Part shown: in pieces, positions 5,432-6,298 of the stretch | How the letters are laid out: every line of letters starts with the position of its first letter | How positions within the stretch are numbered: position 1 is the stretch's first letter | Origin: Frankiaceae bacterium | GTDB taxonomy: Bacteria > Actinomycetota > Actinomycetes > JAFAQI01 | Direction of reading: 5' to 3' | Length of the DNA stretch: 6,298 nucleotides | Assembly: GCA_030840615.1 (NCBI GenBank) | Contig: JAVEEE010000402.1 | Coordinates: 1 to 6,298 of the forward strand | The notes under the pieces: generated by a model | What the model saw: only the letters and a program-made list of their open reading frames with translations | Databases searched by the model: none | What the model was told of the DNA's origin: nothing | Position numbers and translations under genes: made by a program

Positions 5432-5498
5432 GACCCCATCGTGCTTCCGCCGGCCCAGAGCAGCAAGGTGCAGACCAGCAAGGTGCTAGGAAACACTC
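5432..5498. promoter_or_regulatory. divergent intergenic region with an 11-bp direct repeat
   Basis: These 67 bp separate the start codons of the minus-strand enoyl-CoA hydratase homologue and the plus-strand PH-domain gene, so promoters for both directions should lie here or just inside the genes. I see no convincing -35/-10 pair in either direction. The unit cagcaaggtgc occurs at 5461-5471 and 5476-5486, a 15-bp period, in an otherwise non-repetitive stretch. The second copy sits in agcaaggtgct, which has 4-bp inverted ends. AGGA at 5488-5491 is the likely ribosome-binding site for the PH-domain gene. The repeat could be an operator; that is inference. Confidence 0.5.
5461..5486. repeat. 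two direct copies of cagcaaggtgc, 15-bp period
   Basis: Identical 11-mers at 5461-5471 and 5476-5486 are separated by agac. They lie in the divergent promoter region and just before the ribosome-binding site of the plus-strand gene. A period of 15 bp is not an integral number of helical turns, which weakens a simple same-face operator model. Confidence 0.6.
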
Positions 5499-5990
5499 GT
5501 GACCGAACACGTCCCCGTGCCGCCTGAGGTCACGTGGCTCCGACCCTCGCCGCGGCTGTGGTCCGCACGCCAGGCGGTGCTGGCGCTGGTGACCGGCATC
5601 GTCGTGCTCGGCCTCGGCGTGGCTCTCGTCGCCGGTGGCAACCTGGCAGCGACAGCGGTCGCGCTGGCAGCCGTCGTCGTCGCTTCCGCCGCGGTCTGGT
5701 TGCTGCTGCGGGGCCGTTATCGGGCGTGGGGCTACGCCGAGCGCTCGGACGACCTGCTCGTCCGCCGGGGCGTGCTCGTCCGCCGGTTGTCCGTGGTGCC
5801 CTACGGCCGTATGCAGTTCGTCGACGTGGCGGCCGGGCCAGTCGACCGGCTGTTCGGGTTGGCCACCGTGCAGCTGCACACCGCCGCCGCGGCGACCGAC
5901 GCGCGAATCCCCGGCTTGACGAGCGAAGAGGCGCAACGTCTGCGGGACCGGCTCGCCGCGCTGGGCGAGGCCCGAGCCGCCGGTCTGTGA
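5499..5990 (+). CDS. membrane protein with bacterial PH domain, YdbS-like
   Basis: The protein is 163 aa from GTG at 5499, preceded by AGGA with 7 nt spacing. It begins (M)TEHVPVPPEVTWLRPSPRLW. Two hydrophobic segments, about 26-46 and 49-70, form a membrane hairpin. They are followed by a cytosolic bacterial PH (bPH2, formerly DUF304) domain at about 74-152. The domain shows the family pattern YAERSDDLLVRRGVLVRR (79-96), VVPYGRMQFVDVAAGPVDR (99-117), then a strand LATVQLHTA and the terminal helix SEEAQRLRDRLAAL. YdbS/YdbT-type pairs are widespread in Gram-positive bacteria. In Bacillus they have been linked to bacteriocin resistance, but their biochemical role is not settled. The next gene starts 10 nt downstream and encodes the likely partner. 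The gene points away from the tsa cluster and is probably unrelated to it. Confidence 0.92.
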   Translation: MTEHVPVPPEVTWLRPSPRLWSARQAVLALVTGIVVLGLGVALVAGGNLAATAVALAAVVVASAAVWLLLRGRYRAWGYAERSDDLLVRRGVLVRRLSVVPYGRMQFVDVAAGPVDRLFGLATVQLHTAAAATDARIPGLTSEEAQRLRDRLAALGEARAAGL

Positions 5991-6000
5991 CCAGCTCCGC

Positions 6001-6298
6001 GTGACTGTCGAGCCGGGGCTGCCCGCGCAGTGGGCGCGACTGCACAAGCTGTCGCCGCTGCTGCGGTCCGCGCGCGCGCTCGTCGCGGTCGGGACCGTCG
6101 TCGGGTCGCGGCAGCTGGCACCGGGCGGCCACCAGAGCGCATGGATCGACCTGATCGCCGTCGCCGTCGTCACAGTCGCCGGGACGATCTCTTGGCTCGT
6201 CACCCGCTGGCGCATCCATGACGGCGAGCTGCAGATCGAGACCGGATGGATCAGGCGCGAGTCCGTGCGCGTGCCGCTGACCAGACTGCAGGCGGTCG
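6001..6298 (+). CDS. PH-domain membrane protein, YdbT-like, N-terminal part (3' end outside window)
   Basis: From GTG at 6001 the frame stays open to the right edge, giving 99 codons beginning (M)TVEPGLPAQWARLHKLSPLL. WxRLHxLSPL is a common opening of the larger YdbT-type partner, which usually has about 450-500 aa with three PH-like domains and several membrane segments. One weak hydrophobic stretch (about 24-36) and one clear one (49-67) are followed by the start of a bPH2 domain: TRWRIHDGELQIETGWIRR (68-86), then VRVPLTRLQAV. No good ribosome-binding site precedes the GTG. It lies 10 nt after the upstream stop, so coupled translation is likely and the exact start is uncertain. The pairing small YdbS-like then large YdbT-like gene is the usual order, and the two probably act together in the membrane. 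Confidence 0.88.
   Translation, partial: MTVEPGLPAQWARLHKLSPLLRSARALVAVGTVVGSRQLAPGGHQSAWIDLIAVAVVTVAGTISWLVTRWRIHDGELQIETGWIRRESVRVPLTRLQAV

Noticed and set aside
4274..5527. Plus-strand open frame of 417 codons opposite tsaB and the enoyl-CoA hydratase gene
   Set aside because: Composition is Arg/His/Gln-rich and no conserved domain is visible. It is the antisense shadow of genes with complete catalytic and fold motifs.
4761..6215. Long minus-strand open frame of 484 codons across the PH-domain genes, the divergent region and part of the enoyl-CoA hydratase gene
   Set aside because: Its translation is low-complexity Arg/Ala/Gly/His-rich sequence with no family motifs and overlaps three well-supported genes. 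Long open antisense or shifted frames are expected in G+C-rich DNA.

Overview
The window is G+C-rich, densely coded bacterial DNA that looks like an actinomycete chromosome. The clues are strong G/C third-position bias, several GTG starts, and the gene order tsaB-rimI-tsaD-groES-groEL, which is the order known from Mycobacterium tuberculosis (Rv3421c to Rv3417c). I cannot name the genus. Most of the window is conserved housekeeping sequence. I see no insertion sequence, phage gene, tRNA, rRNA or CRISPR array.

Layout from left to right. Positions 1-373 (minus) hold the N-terminal 124 codons of groEL, cut by the window edge. groES follows at 447-752 (minus), with a 73-nt gap that contains a strong perfect inverted repeat. 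Upstream of groES (753-926) is a clear heat-shock control region: a -35/-10 promoter overlapped by a near-consensus CIRCE operator for the HrcA repressor. Positions 927-2461 (minus) carry three genes not found between tsaD and groES in M. tuberculosis: a small exported beta-rich protein, a 93-aa cytosolic protein of unknown function, and a dienelactone-hydrolase-family alpha/beta hydrolase. Positions 2466-4608 (minus) carry tsaD, rimI and tsaB, joined by 4-bp ATGA overlaps. An enoyl-CoA hydratase/isomerase-family gene (4649-5431, minus) sits where tsaE might be expected. Beyond a 67-bp divergent intergenic region, two plus-strand genes encode membrane proteins with bacterial PH (YdbS/YdbT-like) domains. 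The second is cut by the right edge.

How the genes work together. TsaB and TsaD are two core components of the machinery that makes the t6A37 modification of ANN-decoding tRNAs. RimI is the ribosomal-protein N-alpha-acetyltransferase that often travels with them. GroES and GroEL form the chaperonin and are separately controlled by HrcA/CIRCE. All seven minus-strand genes from the enoyl-CoA hydratase homologue down to the exported protein have junctions from -4 to 40 nt, and I see no terminator before the groES promoter. They could therefore be one transcription unit that reads into groESL. The three-gene DLH, small protein and exported protein block is the accessory part and the least understood. 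I found no convincing new multi-gene system. The findings are modest, specific anomalies in a core region.
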